Shown: positions 1 to 7,463, counted from the first letter of the stretch. The stretch is 10,859 bases of DNA from Candidatus Dadabacteria bacterium UBA2774 (GCA_002352485.1 DEIM01000091.1:1-10859), one strand, 5' to 3'. Notes: a model not told the origin generated them from the letters alone. Made by a program: numbers and translations.

Positions 1-3
1 GGG

Positions 4-32
4 AGAAAAAATAACTAGCCGGCTTATTTAAT
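4..32 (-). terminator. possible weak terminator after the EamA gene
   Basis: On the minus strand, directly after the stop codon, there is a short dyad: AATAA and TTATT arms around the palindromic AGCCGGCT, followed by a run of six T. The stem is poor, so this is only a candidate intrinsic terminator for the EamA transcript. Confidence 0.3.
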
Positions 33-36
33 TTTC

Positions 37-915
37 TCACTGGTTCTTAAACTTTTCTCTATTCACAATATAAAGGCCTATGAACACTACGACCATCCCG
101 AGCATCTGATTGTATGATATTTTCTCTTTTAGGAGCAATGCACCACCAATTACTCCGAAAATGGGAATCATGTAGAACATCATAGAGGTAAAATAAGCAC
201 CCGCCTTTTGAATAAGATAATAGTAAATAAAGTAGCCTCCCGCAGATACCAAAACGCCCAGATAGAACTCTGAAAGTAAGTCTATATCACTAATGCGGCT
301 TGCAAGTGGTCTTTCGGTTACTATAGCTATAAGCCACAAGAGCACCGAGCTAATACCAAGAACATATGTAGTGGTGACTACAACATCGATTCCCTTAGCT
401 ATTCTCTCCATGATTATCGCGTTAAGCGCAAAGGAAAAGAATGATCCAGTGAGAAGGATGAACCCAAGTGTTGTTGAATCCCCAGCCAATATCTTTTTGT
501 ATCCAACTGTAAAGAATAGCCCGACAAGCGCTACTATTAGTCCCGTTATTCCAAGGACCTCAAACTTTTCGGTCCTGAGTATAAAAAGAAGAATCGCGTA
601 GGTGAATATAGGTATGGAGGCGTCCATAATGGATCCGATGGAGGCGGAAGTATATTCAAGACCCTCAGCCAATAAAATCCAGCACACAACAATGCCCAAA
701 AGACTAAAGAGCAAAAACATCCAAAAGTGTTTTAGATTTCCTCGGATGTCCCTTTTTTGAGCAATACTGACAATGAGCAGGATTATAAAACCGATTGAGC
801 ATCTACAGGCCATTACCGTAATAGCTTTAAAATCATACTCCGCTATTTTCAACACAGCGAATGCAATTCCCCATGTCATGGAAACCAATATGAGCAGCAA
901 TACGTTTTTAAGCAT
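37..915 (-). CDS. DMT-superfamily EamA-type permease
   Basis: A 292-residue, very hydrophobic protein with about ten predicted transmembrane helices arranged as two EamA-like halves, roughly residues 5-135 and 145-285. This is the usual length and layout of drug/metabolite transporter (DMT) exporters. The first helix carries the TWGIAF segment followed by a lysine, as is typical of EamA helix 1, and a charged RTEKF loop precedes the last helices of the first half. It should sit in the inner membrane and export a small metabolite or amino acid, but the substrate cannot be read from sequence. The ATG at 915 is chosen because the hydrophobic segment starts directly after it; the Shine-Dalgarno is weak (AGAGAAG, about 11 nt upstream). 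It is transcribed away from the CHRD gene, and a near-palindrome at 952-967 lies just upstream. Family assignment is confident; function is not. Confidence 0.9.
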   Translation of the reverse strand: MLKNVLLLILVSMTWGIAFAVLKIAEYDFKAITVMACRCSIGFIILLIVSIAQKRDIRGNLKHFWMFLLFSLLGIVVCWILLAEGLEYTSASIGSIMDASIPIFTYAILLFILRTEKFEVLGITGLIVALVGLFFTVGYKKILAGDSTTLGFILLTGSFFSFALNAIIMERIAKGIDVVVTTTYVLGISSVLLWLIAIVTERPLASRISDIDLLSEFYLGVLVSAGGYFIYYYLIQKAGAYFTSMMFYMIPIFGVIGGALLLKEKISYNQMLGMVVVFIGLYIVNREKFKNQ

Positions 916-951
916 ATTTTTAAAACTTCTCTTGGTTGATTAGGTAAACGC

Positions 952-967
952 CTGACTGTACAATCAG
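952..967. promoter_or_regulatory. near-palindromic operator candidate upstream of the EamA gene
   Basis: CTGACTGTACAATCAG is a 16-bp inverted repeat with a single mismatched pair (arms CTGA and TCAG, centre TGTACA). It lies 36 bp upstream of the EamA start codon, a typical place for a repressor or activator site. No regulator gene is present in the window, so the binding protein is unknown. Confidence 0.3.
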
Positions 968-1103
968 CCTACAGTATTCTAACCACAAATATTCAGCGGG
1001 TATATAATAGATTGAACGTTGAGGAAAATCTCTGTAGAGTAATTATTCCGGAATTTATGCCCTGTAAAAATCTTAGGATTATATCTAGTGCGCGTTATAC
1101 TTC

Positions 1104-1132
1104 TTGACGCTAAAAATTTAATCTGATATAAC
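1104..1132 (+). promoter_or_regulatory. sigma70-type promoter for the CHRD gene
   Basis: TTGACG (1104-1109), a 17-bp spacer, and TATAAC (1127-1132), with an upstream TG (1124-1125) giving an extended -10. It ends 38 bp before the ATG at 1171. Both boxes are close to consensus, making this one of the better promoters in the window. Confidence 0.6.
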
Positions 1133-1170
1133 CAACAATAGGGTATAAACCTGAAATACATGAGGATGAC

Positions 1171-1845
1171 ATGAGATTTTCTTTATTTATTCTCCCGCTG
1201 TTTTTAATTCTAACTCTGTTTAGCTCACAAAACGCTGGTGCTGAGCAAGTGGTGCCGGTTCCGATGAAAGCCGAGCTTAGTCCCTCTCAAGCAAGAGCCG
1301 CTCTTAACTATGAGCCCACTAAAGGGCCTCTCGACTCATTCTTCCCACAATGCGCGGTCGATAAGCAAAAGGCATCGACACTATTAGAGGCGGGTGGAGT
1401 AGGCACGTTTTCGCTTACCGGACCAAATCAGCTCAAATTCAAGATAGAATACAAAGGTCTTAGTGGCTCTCCGATAATGGCGCACTTCCATAACGGAGCC
1501 CCGGGAGTATCAGGTCCTATTCTCCAGACGATCTGCGGCGACCCGCCGCCCACCTCTGCAATAGGCTATTCTCCTGATTCCCTTCTAGGTCCTGAGTGCC
1601 CCAGCGGGACTAGCGGTGTGCTTGAGGGAATCTATCCGCTTCAGGATTACAAATGCCCTGAAGGAGATTCTTCCTGCACGTCTTTAACCGTAGACCAGCA
1701 GGTCCAGCTTCTCGCGTGCGGAAACCTGTACGTGAACTTCCACACCTGTCTCAACCAGCCGGGCGAGATCAGCGGGCAGATAATCCCGCTAATGTGGCTG
1801 GGCAAGGAGCTTGACTGTAACGCTCTCCCGCCTAAAGGGGAATAA
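1171..1845 (+). CDS. secreted CHRD-domain protein
   Basis: A 224-residue protein with a Sec signal peptide (hydrophobic residues 4-18, likely cleavage after NAGA at residue 24). The mature part is a CHRD (chordin-like) domain, about residues 68-208. Its hallmarks are AHFHNGAPG at 104-112, LYVNFHT at 186-192 and PGEISGQI at 197-204, including the family histidines H105, H107 and H191. CHRD domains are found in many secreted bacterial proteins, and their biochemical role is largely unknown. This copy has eight cysteines (61, 122, 143, 162, 169, 183, 193, 216), an even number that suggests disulfides in the periplasm or outside the cell. The start is supported by GAGG at 1162-1165, 5 nt before the ATG. 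It converges on the NHL lipoprotein gene with 9 bp between stop codons. Confidence 0.85.
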   Translation: MRFSLFILPLFLILTLFSSQNAGAEQVVPVPMKAELSPSQARAALNYEPTKGPLDSFFPQCAVDKQKASTLLEAGGVGTFSLTGPNQLKFKIEYKGLSGSPIMAHFHNGAPGVSGPILQTICGDPPPTSAIGYSPDSLLGPECPSGTSGVLEGIYPLQDYKCPEGDSSCTSLTVDQQVQLLACGNLYVNFHTCLNQPGEISGQIIPLMWLGKELDCNALPPKGE

Positions 1846-1854
1846 TAAAAACTC

Positions 1855-3915
1855 CTAAGGTGCTACAGGCGGCCCGATCAATGGTGCCTTCACCGGACTT
1901 GCGGCACCTATAAAGACCACCATTGAGTCGCCCCCGGGGTTATCGGATACGGCCAATATTTCAAAGTTGTTAGTAGCCCATACGTTTCCTGACGGGTCGA
2001 TCTCAACGGACGTGCTTCGCTTAAGACCGTTAAAGAAATAACCCAGGGGAGCTATCGGGTCCCCTGTCTCTAAACCCGGCGGGCACTTGCTCGTGTCTTC
2101 CCCGCAAAAGTATGAAACAGTCTTTCCGTCAAAGTTCGACACCCAGACGTTACCGCCACCGTCGACCGAAATACCCCAAGGCATCAGCAGCCCGCCGCCC
2201 TTGAAAGACCCGATCTCGGTTCCATCTGAATTTACCTTAATTAGAGACGCGTCCGGATTCATGAAGTCCGGGTCTAAGGTGAGCGCTATGAAAGCTTTCA
2301 ATTCAGGTACTGAATTACCATCGCATGGGGCGGTCACAAACCCTGAGTTCGCTACCCATGCGTTTCCGAAGTTGTCGCTCGCAATACCCATAGGCAGATT
2401 GAACCCGGCCTCCATTGCCTCATCGCCTGAAACGTTAAGTATCAGGTTGCCGTCCGGATCGAACTTAGCTACGTTAAAGCTTTCATTCCCGGTTACCCAT
2501 GCGTTCCCGTCAACGTCTATTGCAACATCGAACGGTGCGTCAATGATTTTCTCATCCGCATCGTCGGTCTCTTGTATTACAAATGCCTCGTCGGGGTCGC
2601 CTCCTGGAAACTGAGTAACGTTGTCTCCGTTACAGTTCGCGATCCATATGTTGCCGTCTTTATCTGAAACAGTTCCCTGAGGGAAGTTGATTGTGTTCCC
2701 TGCTCCCATAAATCCTCCAATATCATCGCCTACCGTATTTGGCGATAGCGGAGTCCCATTGGGTGAGAATTTTGATACGGACTGAGCGCGGGCATCTGGA
2801 TCGAGCGTACAGCCTTCGCCCTGAAACGCGAAGTTCCCCACCCATACGTTGCCCTCAGGATCAAGGGTTATACCGTAGCCGACACCGTATGTGCCGCCTC
2901 CCTGGTAAGGTGCGCCCGGCGCGTCTTCTCCGGTCGGTGTTAGCCTCAGAACATGGTCGTCACCACACGCGACGTCCAATGGGTTATCTCTAAACACAAA
3001 GTTATTGGTGATCCAGGCGTTCCCGTCAGCATCGAAGGCTGTATTACCAGGCCCGTTAATCTCCTTACCGTTACCGATGTACCTTATAGCAAGGAACCAT
3101 GCCGTTATATCATCCGTTGAATCAAGGGCAGGCCCGTAAACCTGCTCTTCTAGCGATAATTCAAAAAGGTCGTCCACGTTCTGCCATGGGAAAAGGGCTA
3201 TATTATGAGCCGCTTCAAACGTGTCGCCGGGCTCACCCCCTCCAGGCGGTGTAGCGTGGTCAAAGAGCGTATCGCACTTGTCCTCAGAGCGTACGCATGC
3301 GGCCAGCATATTGGCCAGGGAATTAAAAGCGCCCCGCGTCGTAGTGCTGCCGCCGTTTGGAAAAGTATTTAGGAAAAAGGTAGTATCGCCCGAATCCAGA
3401 TCGACTAGCCTGGTAAGAATATCCGCCGCGTTCTGAAGTCCCGGTGAAGGTCCGTCTATTTCGCCATCCTCAATAAATTGAGCCATAGCGTATGCCGTTG
3501 CCACTGTAACCCTCTCGTTAATTACAATTTCGTCCTCAATAGGCTTTCTGCCGAGCACAGTAGCAAGTCGGACAGAATCATTTATAAGAAGCCTTGTCTG
3601 CCCTGCTAATGCTAGAATAGGGCTTTGAGCGGTTACGTATAACACGGCGTTCTCCTCAGAAGGAAGCCTAAACCCGATCCTGAAAAAACCGTTCTCGTCG
3701 CTCAGTCCGGTTCCCAATAACTCCACTCCCCTGGGTGTCCCTGTCGAAAACAAAGTGACTTCAGCCGACTCTATAGGCTCGTCGCCGCTCAATACAAACC
3801 CGCTGATCCTGTTTGAGTTGTTATTTGAATCGCATGAGATTAAATAAACTCCGGAAGATAGCAGTACAAACAATATGGTAAAGCGCAGAATTATCCCTCG
3901 AGTAGAACAAAACAT
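1855..3915 (-). CDS. NHL-repeat (Vgb-like) beta-propeller lipoprotein
   Basis: A 686-residue putative lipoprotein. The signal segment ends in the lipobox LISC (residues 25-28), so Cys28 should be lipidated; Asp29 at +2 would act as an inner-membrane retention signal under the E. coli rule. Residues about 37-110 resemble a carboxypeptidase-regulatory-like beta-sandwich (GFVLSGDEPIESAEVTLF, then a G.S.ENGFFRI turn). A mixed linker (115-275) leads into a C-terminal propeller with seven repeats of the form D..GN.W[VIA]..N, near residues 296, 354, 419, 468, 515, 587 and 641, as in NHL, SMP-30 and streptogramin-lyase-like folds. Seven repeats fit a complete propeller. Enzymatic activity is not evident; a binding or scaffold role is equally possible. 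The start is supported by AAGGGGAG about 6 nt upstream. It lies 149 bp downstream of the alkyl sulfatase gene on the same strand. Confidence 0.82.
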   Translation of the reverse strand: MFCSTRGIILRFTILFVLLSSGVYLISCDSNNNSNRISGFVLSGDEPIESAEVTLFSTGTPRGVELLGTGLSDENGFFRIGFRLPSEENAVLYVTAQSPILALAGQTRLLINDSVRLATVLGRKPIEDEIVINERVTVATAYAMAQFIEDGEIDGPSPGLQNAADILTRLVDLDSGDTTFFLNTFPNGGSTTTRGAFNSLANMLAACVRSEDKCDTLFDHATPPGGGEPGDTFEAAHNIALFPWQNVDDLFELSLEEQVYGPALDSTDDITAWFLAIRYIGNGKEINGPGNTAFDADGNAWITNNFVFRDNPLDVACGDDHVLRLTPTGEDAPGAPYQGGGTYGVGYGITLDPEGNVWVGNFAFQGEGCTLDPDARAQSVSKFSPNGTPLSPNTVGDDIGGFMGAGNTINFPQGTVSDKDGNIWIANCNGDNVTQFPGGDPDEAFVIQETDDADEKIIDAPFDVAIDVDGNAWVTGNESFNVAKFDPDGNLILNVSGDEAMEAGFNLPMGIASDNFGNAWVANSGFVTAPCDGNSVPELKAFIALTLDPDFMNPDASLIKVNSDGTEIGSFKGGGLLMPWGISVDGGGNVWVSNFDGKTVSYFCGEDTSKCPPGLETGDPIAPLGYFFNGLKRSTSVEIDPSGNVWATNNFEILAVSDNPGGDSMVVFIGAASPVKAPLIGPPVAP

Positions 3916-3977
3916 GAGAATCTCCCCTTTTTACTTCGGTTTTTTGAAACGAAAACGCATTCAATCCTTATAGAACA

Positions 3978-4006
3978 AGTCTAAGTTCATAGGGTGCTAA
4001 GATCAA
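3978..4006 (-). promoter_or_regulatory. possible promoter for the NHL lipoprotein gene
   Basis: On the minus strand, TTGATC (4006-4001), a 17-bp spacer and TAGACT (3983-3978) lie about 63 bp upstream of the lipoprotein start. The 149-bp gap after the alkyl sulfatase stop, without an obvious terminator, allows either its own promoter or readthrough. The match to consensus is moderate. Confidence 0.3.
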
Positions 4007-4064
4007 GTCCGTGGCATCTATATTCTCAAACTCAGGATCGACATATAACTTAACAAGCTATCCT

Positions 4065-6140
4065 TTATTCCCCACCTGAGAGTGGAGGCTCAACTTGTTC
4101 AAAGGTCTTTAATTCAGGTTTCTGTGAAACCGTCTTCGTGCCCGGCATTATCTCAAATGTCAGCTCGAACGGGACCATAGTAGATTTAAGCTTGCTAATC
4201 ACAGTTTGGTCTCCTTCAAGCTTAATTGTGCCGCTGTCTACCAAATCTTCAAACGTACTCTGTCCGGTTAGAACTTTTTCCAAGTCCGAACGGTTAATTG
4301 TGATTGTAAGGTCCGCGTTATCAGCTCTCTGCCCCTTTATATTTGTAAGTGTGGCGTTACTCATCTCCACTACGTATGTATCACCGCTGTCGGGCTCGAT
4401 CCAGTTGACGACAAACTCCAGGTCCTCCGCTTTCTTACTATCCACCTCAATGGCAAAGTAATCTAGCAGGAGATCGGTAGGAATAGCTTGAGCTACGTCA
4501 GGAGACATGGTATCTGGTGTTGATCCCTCAGGTATCCCGTTTCTGAGCTCATAGGCAGCAGCGAGGAAGCTGTTTCTAACACTGGGGCTCTCCTGCTGAT
4601 AGCCGATTTGCTCAAAGCAGTCAGCGAGCAGGTCTTTAGCGCCTTGATTCTCTGGCTCTGCATATACGAGCTTGTTCAGAATCTCAGTACATAAGAGGTA
4701 ATCACCCGAGCCGTAAAGCTCTTTTCCTTTCTCTATTATCTTGTCGGACCCTCCCATCATCTCGGCATATAAGGGAGCGGAGTCTGCCGGGGAAAGGGGA
4801 ATTAAGGTTGTGGGGTTTGCGTCCCAATATCCGAGGTAACGGTTAATAACCGCACGGGTATTATGCTCAAAAGAGCCGTGATATCCCCTCGCAATCCACT
4901 GTTGTTGGAGGCTCTCGGGTACTTCATACACATTGTGTACCTCGTTTATGGTAACGCCCTGGTTGGCAAGATGCAGCACTTGGTTATTCATGTGGGCATA
5001 CATGTCGCGCTGGCCCCTCATGACCTCCTGTATGCGCTCGTTACCCCAGCGTGGCCAGCTATGTGATGCGAACATCACATCCGCCTCCTGGCCGAAATTG
5101 TAAAGTGCTTCATTAATATATTTAGACCACTTAAGAGAATCACGTACCGGTGCGCCCCTTAACGTGTAAATATTATGTATTGTCCCTGTTATGTTCTCAG
5201 CCGCCCAAAAAGCCTTGAACTGGGGAAAGTAAGTGTTCATTTCAGAAGGCGCCTCAGTACCTGGGGTGTTCTGGAATATCATCTCAACACCGTCCACGGT
5301 AAGCTCTTCGATAGGCTTGTCTATGATCACATTTGGCTCTATCAGCCCCATCGTACCGGTAGATACGTTCTTGCCGATTGACTGATCGACATGTCCATAC
5401 GGGCTTGGTTTTAGAAGGCTTCCATACTGATAGAACAGACGGCGGTTCATTGCGTTACCGGCGTATACGTTTTCCGATACCGCATGCTCCATGAAATCGA
5501 CGGGCGCTATCAACTTAACTTTACCGCTCGCTACATCCTCGCTACTCACAATCCCTTTCACCCCGCCCCAATGGTCGGCATGGCTGTGTGAATAGATTAC
5601 AGCCACCACCGGGCGTTCGCCGATCTCCTTGTTAACCAGATCGAGCGCTGCCTTCGATACTTCTCGTGAGGTTAAGGGGTCAATAACGATCCAGCCCGTA
5701 TCTCCCTTAATAAAGGAAATATTTGAGAGATCGAACCCTCTGACCTGATATATACCCGGTACTACTTCGTATAGACCGTAATTCATATTCAAAATGGCCT
5801 GGCGCTGAAGCGAAGGGTGGATGCTGTCATATTCTTTGTCTTCGAGTAGGAAGTCATATCTGTCCATATCCCAGACCACTCTTCCTGATTCATCTTTAAT
5901 CTGCCCAGACTCAGGTCTTGCGATAAATCCCTTCTTCTGCTCTTCAAAGTCACGTTTGTCTGAAAATGGAAGTGTCTCTCTCAACTGTTTTTGATACTCA
6001 ACCGTAGTTTCAGAAGGCTGTTTACCCTTGGGATCAAAGTGCTCATCCTGCGCACTCGCAACCATGCTTGTTGAAAAAAGAAGGATTACAGATAAAAAGC
6101 TTAGAATACAACGTGGGTTAACCTTATTTTTGATTCTCAT
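4065..6140 (-). CDS. sdsA: secreted alkyl sulfatase (SdsA1/YjcS-type metallo-beta-lactamase fold)
   Basis: A 691-residue protein with a signal peptide (cleavage likely after VASA, residue 30). Family members hydrolyse the sulfate ester of primary alkyl sulfates such as dodecyl sulfate, giving alcohol plus sulfate, using two zinc ions. The metallo-beta-lactamase domain spans about 115-365 and holds the motif SHSHADH at 184-190 (ligands H185, H187, D189, H190). The further ligands E296, E315 and H360 sit at a constant offset of 16 from the residues I recall for Pseudomonas SdsA1. A helical alkyl-sulfatase dimerisation domain follows (about 385-535), then a C-terminal SCP2-like lipid-binding domain (about 550-670). 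The length is that of a complete enzyme. AAAGGAGAG just upstream of the ATG supports the start. It should act in the periplasm or outside the cell, freeing sulfate and fatty alcohol. Confidence 0.93.
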   Translation of the reverse strand: MRIKNKVNPRCILSFLSVILLFSTSMVASAQDEHFDPKGKQPSETTVEYQKQLRETLPFSDKRDFEEQKKGFIARPESGQIKDESGRVVWDMDRYDFLLEDKEYDSIHPSLQRQAILNMNYGLYEVVPGIYQVRGFDLSNISFIKGDTGWIVIDPLTSREVSKAALDLVNKEIGERPVVAVIYSHSHADHWGGVKGIVSSEDVASGKVKLIAPVDFMEHAVSENVYAGNAMNRRLFYQYGSLLKPSPYGHVDQSIGKNVSTGTMGLIEPNVIIDKPIEELTVDGVEMIFQNTPGTEAPSEMNTYFPQFKAFWAAENITGTIHNIYTLRGAPVRDSLKWSKYINEALYNFGQEADVMFASHSWPRWGNERIQEVMRGQRDMYAHMNNQVLHLANQGVTINEVHNVYEVPESLQQQWIARGYHGSFEHNTRAVINRYLGYWDANPTTLIPLSPADSAPLYAEMMGGSDKIIEKGKELYGSGDYLLCTEILNKLVYAEPENQGAKDLLADCFEQIGYQQESPSVRNSFLAAAYELRNGIPEGSTPDTMSPDVAQAIPTDLLLDYFAIEVDSKKAEDLEFVVNWIEPDSGDTYVVEMSNATLTNIKGQRADNADLTITINRSDLEKVLTGQSTFEDLVDSGTIKLEGDQTVISKLKSTMVPFELTFEIMPGTKTVSQKPELKTFEQVEPPLSGGE

Positions 6141-6254
6141 TTTCTCTCCTTTGATAAAACTTAGATTTAACCGCCAAGATTAGTTGTAGTAAGTTTAATG
6201 TGAAGTAGCGCGCTTGCAAACCTGGTACTCGTTACATTAATTTAAACCCCTTCG

Positions 6255-6283
6255 GTTTTATTCTCACTTGCCGCTCCTGTCAA
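6255..6283 (-). promoter_or_regulatory. sigma70-type promoter for the alkyl sulfatase gene
   Basis: On the minus strand there is a perfect TTGACA (6283-6278), a 17-bp spacer and TAAAAC (6260-6255), about 115 bp upstream of the alkyl sulfatase ATG. The long leader has no recognisable riboswitch. Confidence 0.55.
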
Positions 6284-6320
6284 TTAGGGGCTAACTCTAC
6301 TATCTAATACTAGTAAAGAA

Positions 6321-6357
6321 GGGATATAAATTAGTGGTATTGTGAGCATAACGCAAG
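6321..6357 (+). repeat. 37-bp dispersed repeat, left copy
   Basis: Matches 8087-8123 at 30 of 37 positions without gaps; the shared core reads AGTGGTATTGTG(A/G)GC(A/G)TAAC. Weaker similarity extends a few bases upstream and resumes further on (ATCTAACT at 6422 and at 8142). The function is unknown. It lies in non-coding DNA on the outer side of the two small plus-strand genes. Confidence 0.65.
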
Positions 6358-6402
6358 TTTGATTGGCTCTAGTTTAAGTGGCTGAGATTGTTGACTTTTA
6401 TG

Positions 6403-6461
6403 TGTACTGCTCCCCATAAAAATCTAACTTAACTTATGGACCTATTATAGGGGGCAGGTCA
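6403..6461 (+). repeat. 59-bp relic with IS3-like ends
   Basis: Starts TGTACTGCTCCCC and ends GGGGGCAGGTCA, so the ends form imperfect inverted repeats (TGTACTGCTCCCC against TGACCTGCCCCC) with the TG...CA borders of IS3-family elements. The first 13 bp equal the start of the 34-bp repeat at 8022. No target duplication is visible on the flanks and no transposase lies inside. It could be a collapsed element or two abutting ends. Confidence 0.4.
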
Positions 6462-6554
6462 CGTTTAATAAAACAAACACATACTGGGGGAGTAAGAAAA
6501 AGGAGATTAAATAAATCTGAGTTAGGTGTTATTTGATCACAAATGAAAAATTCG

Positions 6555-6583
6555 TTGAAAGCTAATTGTTTTTAATTTAAAAT
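6555..6583 (+). promoter_or_regulatory. sigma70-type promoter for the 6633 lipoprotein gene
   Basis: TTGAAA (6555-6560), a 17-bp spacer and TAAAAT (6578-6583), about 50 bp before the start codon at 6633. Both boxes match consensus at five of six positions. Confidence 0.55.
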
Positions 6584-6632
6584 GGGTTAATGAAAAACAA
6601 TGTATTAATTTACATCCATGGGGAGAGCTAAA

Positions 6633-7358
6633 ATGAAAGATTATTTAGACCATCTATTAAGTATTCCTAAGTTTAATTTCTTGGTGGTAATAATAGGTCT
6701 GTTCGTTCTTATCACCGCAACTGGGTGCCCTCCAAGATCTGGATCTCAACCCAGTGCTCCGAGCATAGAATTTTTTCAATTTAAGTACAAAATTGCCCTC
6801 CGTCAACCTGATGGTAAATACCGAGTACCGTGGAGAGCCAACGACGGTTCGTGCAACGGACACATGGATTTACCTGAAGCTCAGATTGTCAATTGGGTAC
6901 AAACTGAGAATTCTAGTATGCATGATTGTTCAGACGCTTATATTGTTGAGGTCGATAACAACCGGCGGATCCAAACACCCGCAGGCGTCGTAAGTATTGT
7001 TAGTGTTGAAGTTCATGGTGACCCTACAACAAGTCAAAGCGACCTTCAAATAAGAGCCGGTAGGGCTATAGTGCCAGGAACATTCTCTGAGCCAACAAAC
7101 ATTTTTATTGAAGGTATCGGTCCAATAGTACCCGGCATGTTAAGTGGATTTACAGAAGTAAATTTTGGGGTGGCAGGTCCTATTTTCAGCTCAAACCGGG
7201 GTAATAAAACTTTCTTTGAGCATGATCTTGACTCAATCAATATGAGCAATAAGCGGGTGTCGGGCACATTCAGATTTTTAGCATCGAATATGAACAGTAC
7301 CACTGATAACAGGCTTTTAATTGCTATGGACGGAGTTTACTTAATGGACATTGATTAA
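6633..7358 (+). CDS. putative lipoprotein of unknown function
   Basis: I do not recognise this protein. The frame is open from an ATG at 6618, but GGGGAGAG at 6620-6627 is correctly spaced for the second ATG at 6633, so I place the start there (241 residues, beginning MKDYLDHLL). A hydrophobic segment (about residues 16-29) ends in ATGC, an acceptable lipobox, making Cys32 the probable lipidation site. The mature part begins with a proline/serine-rich linker. It has two further cysteines close together in the first half (SCNGH and HDCSD), then a glycine- and proline-rich region with repeated IVPG turns (AIVPGTFSEP, PIVPGMLSGF) that suggests an all-beta fold. No enzyme motif is evident. It has its own promoter and is followed by a 34-bp repeat and a terminator, so it is probably monocistronic. 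Confidence 0.75.
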   Translation: MKDYLDHLLSIPKFNFLVVIIGLFVLITATGCPPRSGSQPSAPSIEFFQFKYKIALRQPDGKYRVPWRANDGSCNGHMDLPEAQIVNWVQTENSSMHDCSDAYIVEVDNNRRIQTPAGVVSIVSVEVHGDPTTSQSDLQIRAGRAIVPGTFSEPTNIFIEGIGPIVPGMLSGFTEVNFGVAGPIFSSNRGNKTFFEHDLDSINMSNKRVSGTFRFLASNMNSTTDNRLLIAMDGVYLMDID

Positions 7359-7371
7359 AATTAACAAGGAT

Positions 7372-7405
7372 TGTACTGCACCCCTTTTGTCAAGCTCGTT
7401 TTAAG
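7372..7405 (+). repeat. 34-bp IS150-end-like repeat, copy after the lipoprotein gene
   Basis: Begins TGTACTGCACCCC and ends CGTTTTAAG, 13 bp after the lipoprotein stop codon. It matches 8022-8055 at 32 of 34 positions, and similarity stops abruptly at both edges. The opening TGTACTGCACCC, followed by TTTTGT, closely resembles, from memory, the terminal repeat of E. coli IS150 (IS3 family). No opposite end or transposase is in the window. Confidence 0.7.
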
Positions 7406-7433
7406 TTGGAATTATAAATATTAAAACAAACAA

Positions 7434-7460
7434 AAAAGGGAGCCGAAGCTCCTCTTTATT
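7434..7460 (+). terminator. intrinsic terminator between the two small genes
   Basis: The stem GGGAGC (7438-7443) pairs with GCTCCT (7448-7453, one G-U pair) around the tetraloop CGAA. It is preceded by an A run and followed by CTCTTTATT; A/T pairs extend the stem. It would end the lipoprotein transcript and, given the A run upstream, could also work on the other strand. It separates the two plus-strand genes into different transcripts. Confidence 0.7.
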
Positions 7461-7463
7461 CTA

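Larger units (their letters stand above)
6141..6617. other. divergent intergenic region with repeats, no gene seen
   Basis: About 480 A/T-rich bases between the alkyl sulfatase gene (minus) and the lipoprotein gene (plus). No convincing coding frame was found on either strand. It holds promoters for both neighbours, one copy of the 37-bp repeat (6321-6357), and the short TGTACTGC...GGTCA segment (6403-6461) that resembles the ends of an IS3-family element. An AAAAAGGAGATT stretch near 6497 looks like a ribosome-binding site but has no start codon after it. Confidence 0.6.

Noticed and set aside
293..601. 102-residue open frame on the plus strand
   Set aside because: Lies entirely antisense to the well-supported EamA permease; no Shine-Dalgarno or family resemblance.
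979..1161. 60-residue minus-strand frame between the EamA and CHRD genes
   Set aside because: Composition looks random, no ribosome-binding site, and it overlaps the CHRD promoter.
1843..1860. Bidirectional terminator between the convergent CHRD and NHL genes
   Set aside because: Only 9 bp separate the stop codons and no stem-loop with a T run could be drawn.
2087..3436. Plus-strand frames at 2087-2614, 2739-2993 and 3221-3436
   Set aside because: All antisense to the NHL lipoprotein, produced by its codon bias; no independent evidence.
4138..5381. Plus-strand frames at 4138-4461, 4863-5066 and 5175-5381
   Set aside because: Antisense to the alkyl sulfatase, whose reading frame has full motif support.
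6340..6354. ATTGTGAGCATAAC resembles the lac operator half
   Set aside because: It lacks two central bases of lacO, has no symmetry, no LacI-type gene is present, and it is better explained as part of the 37-bp repeat.
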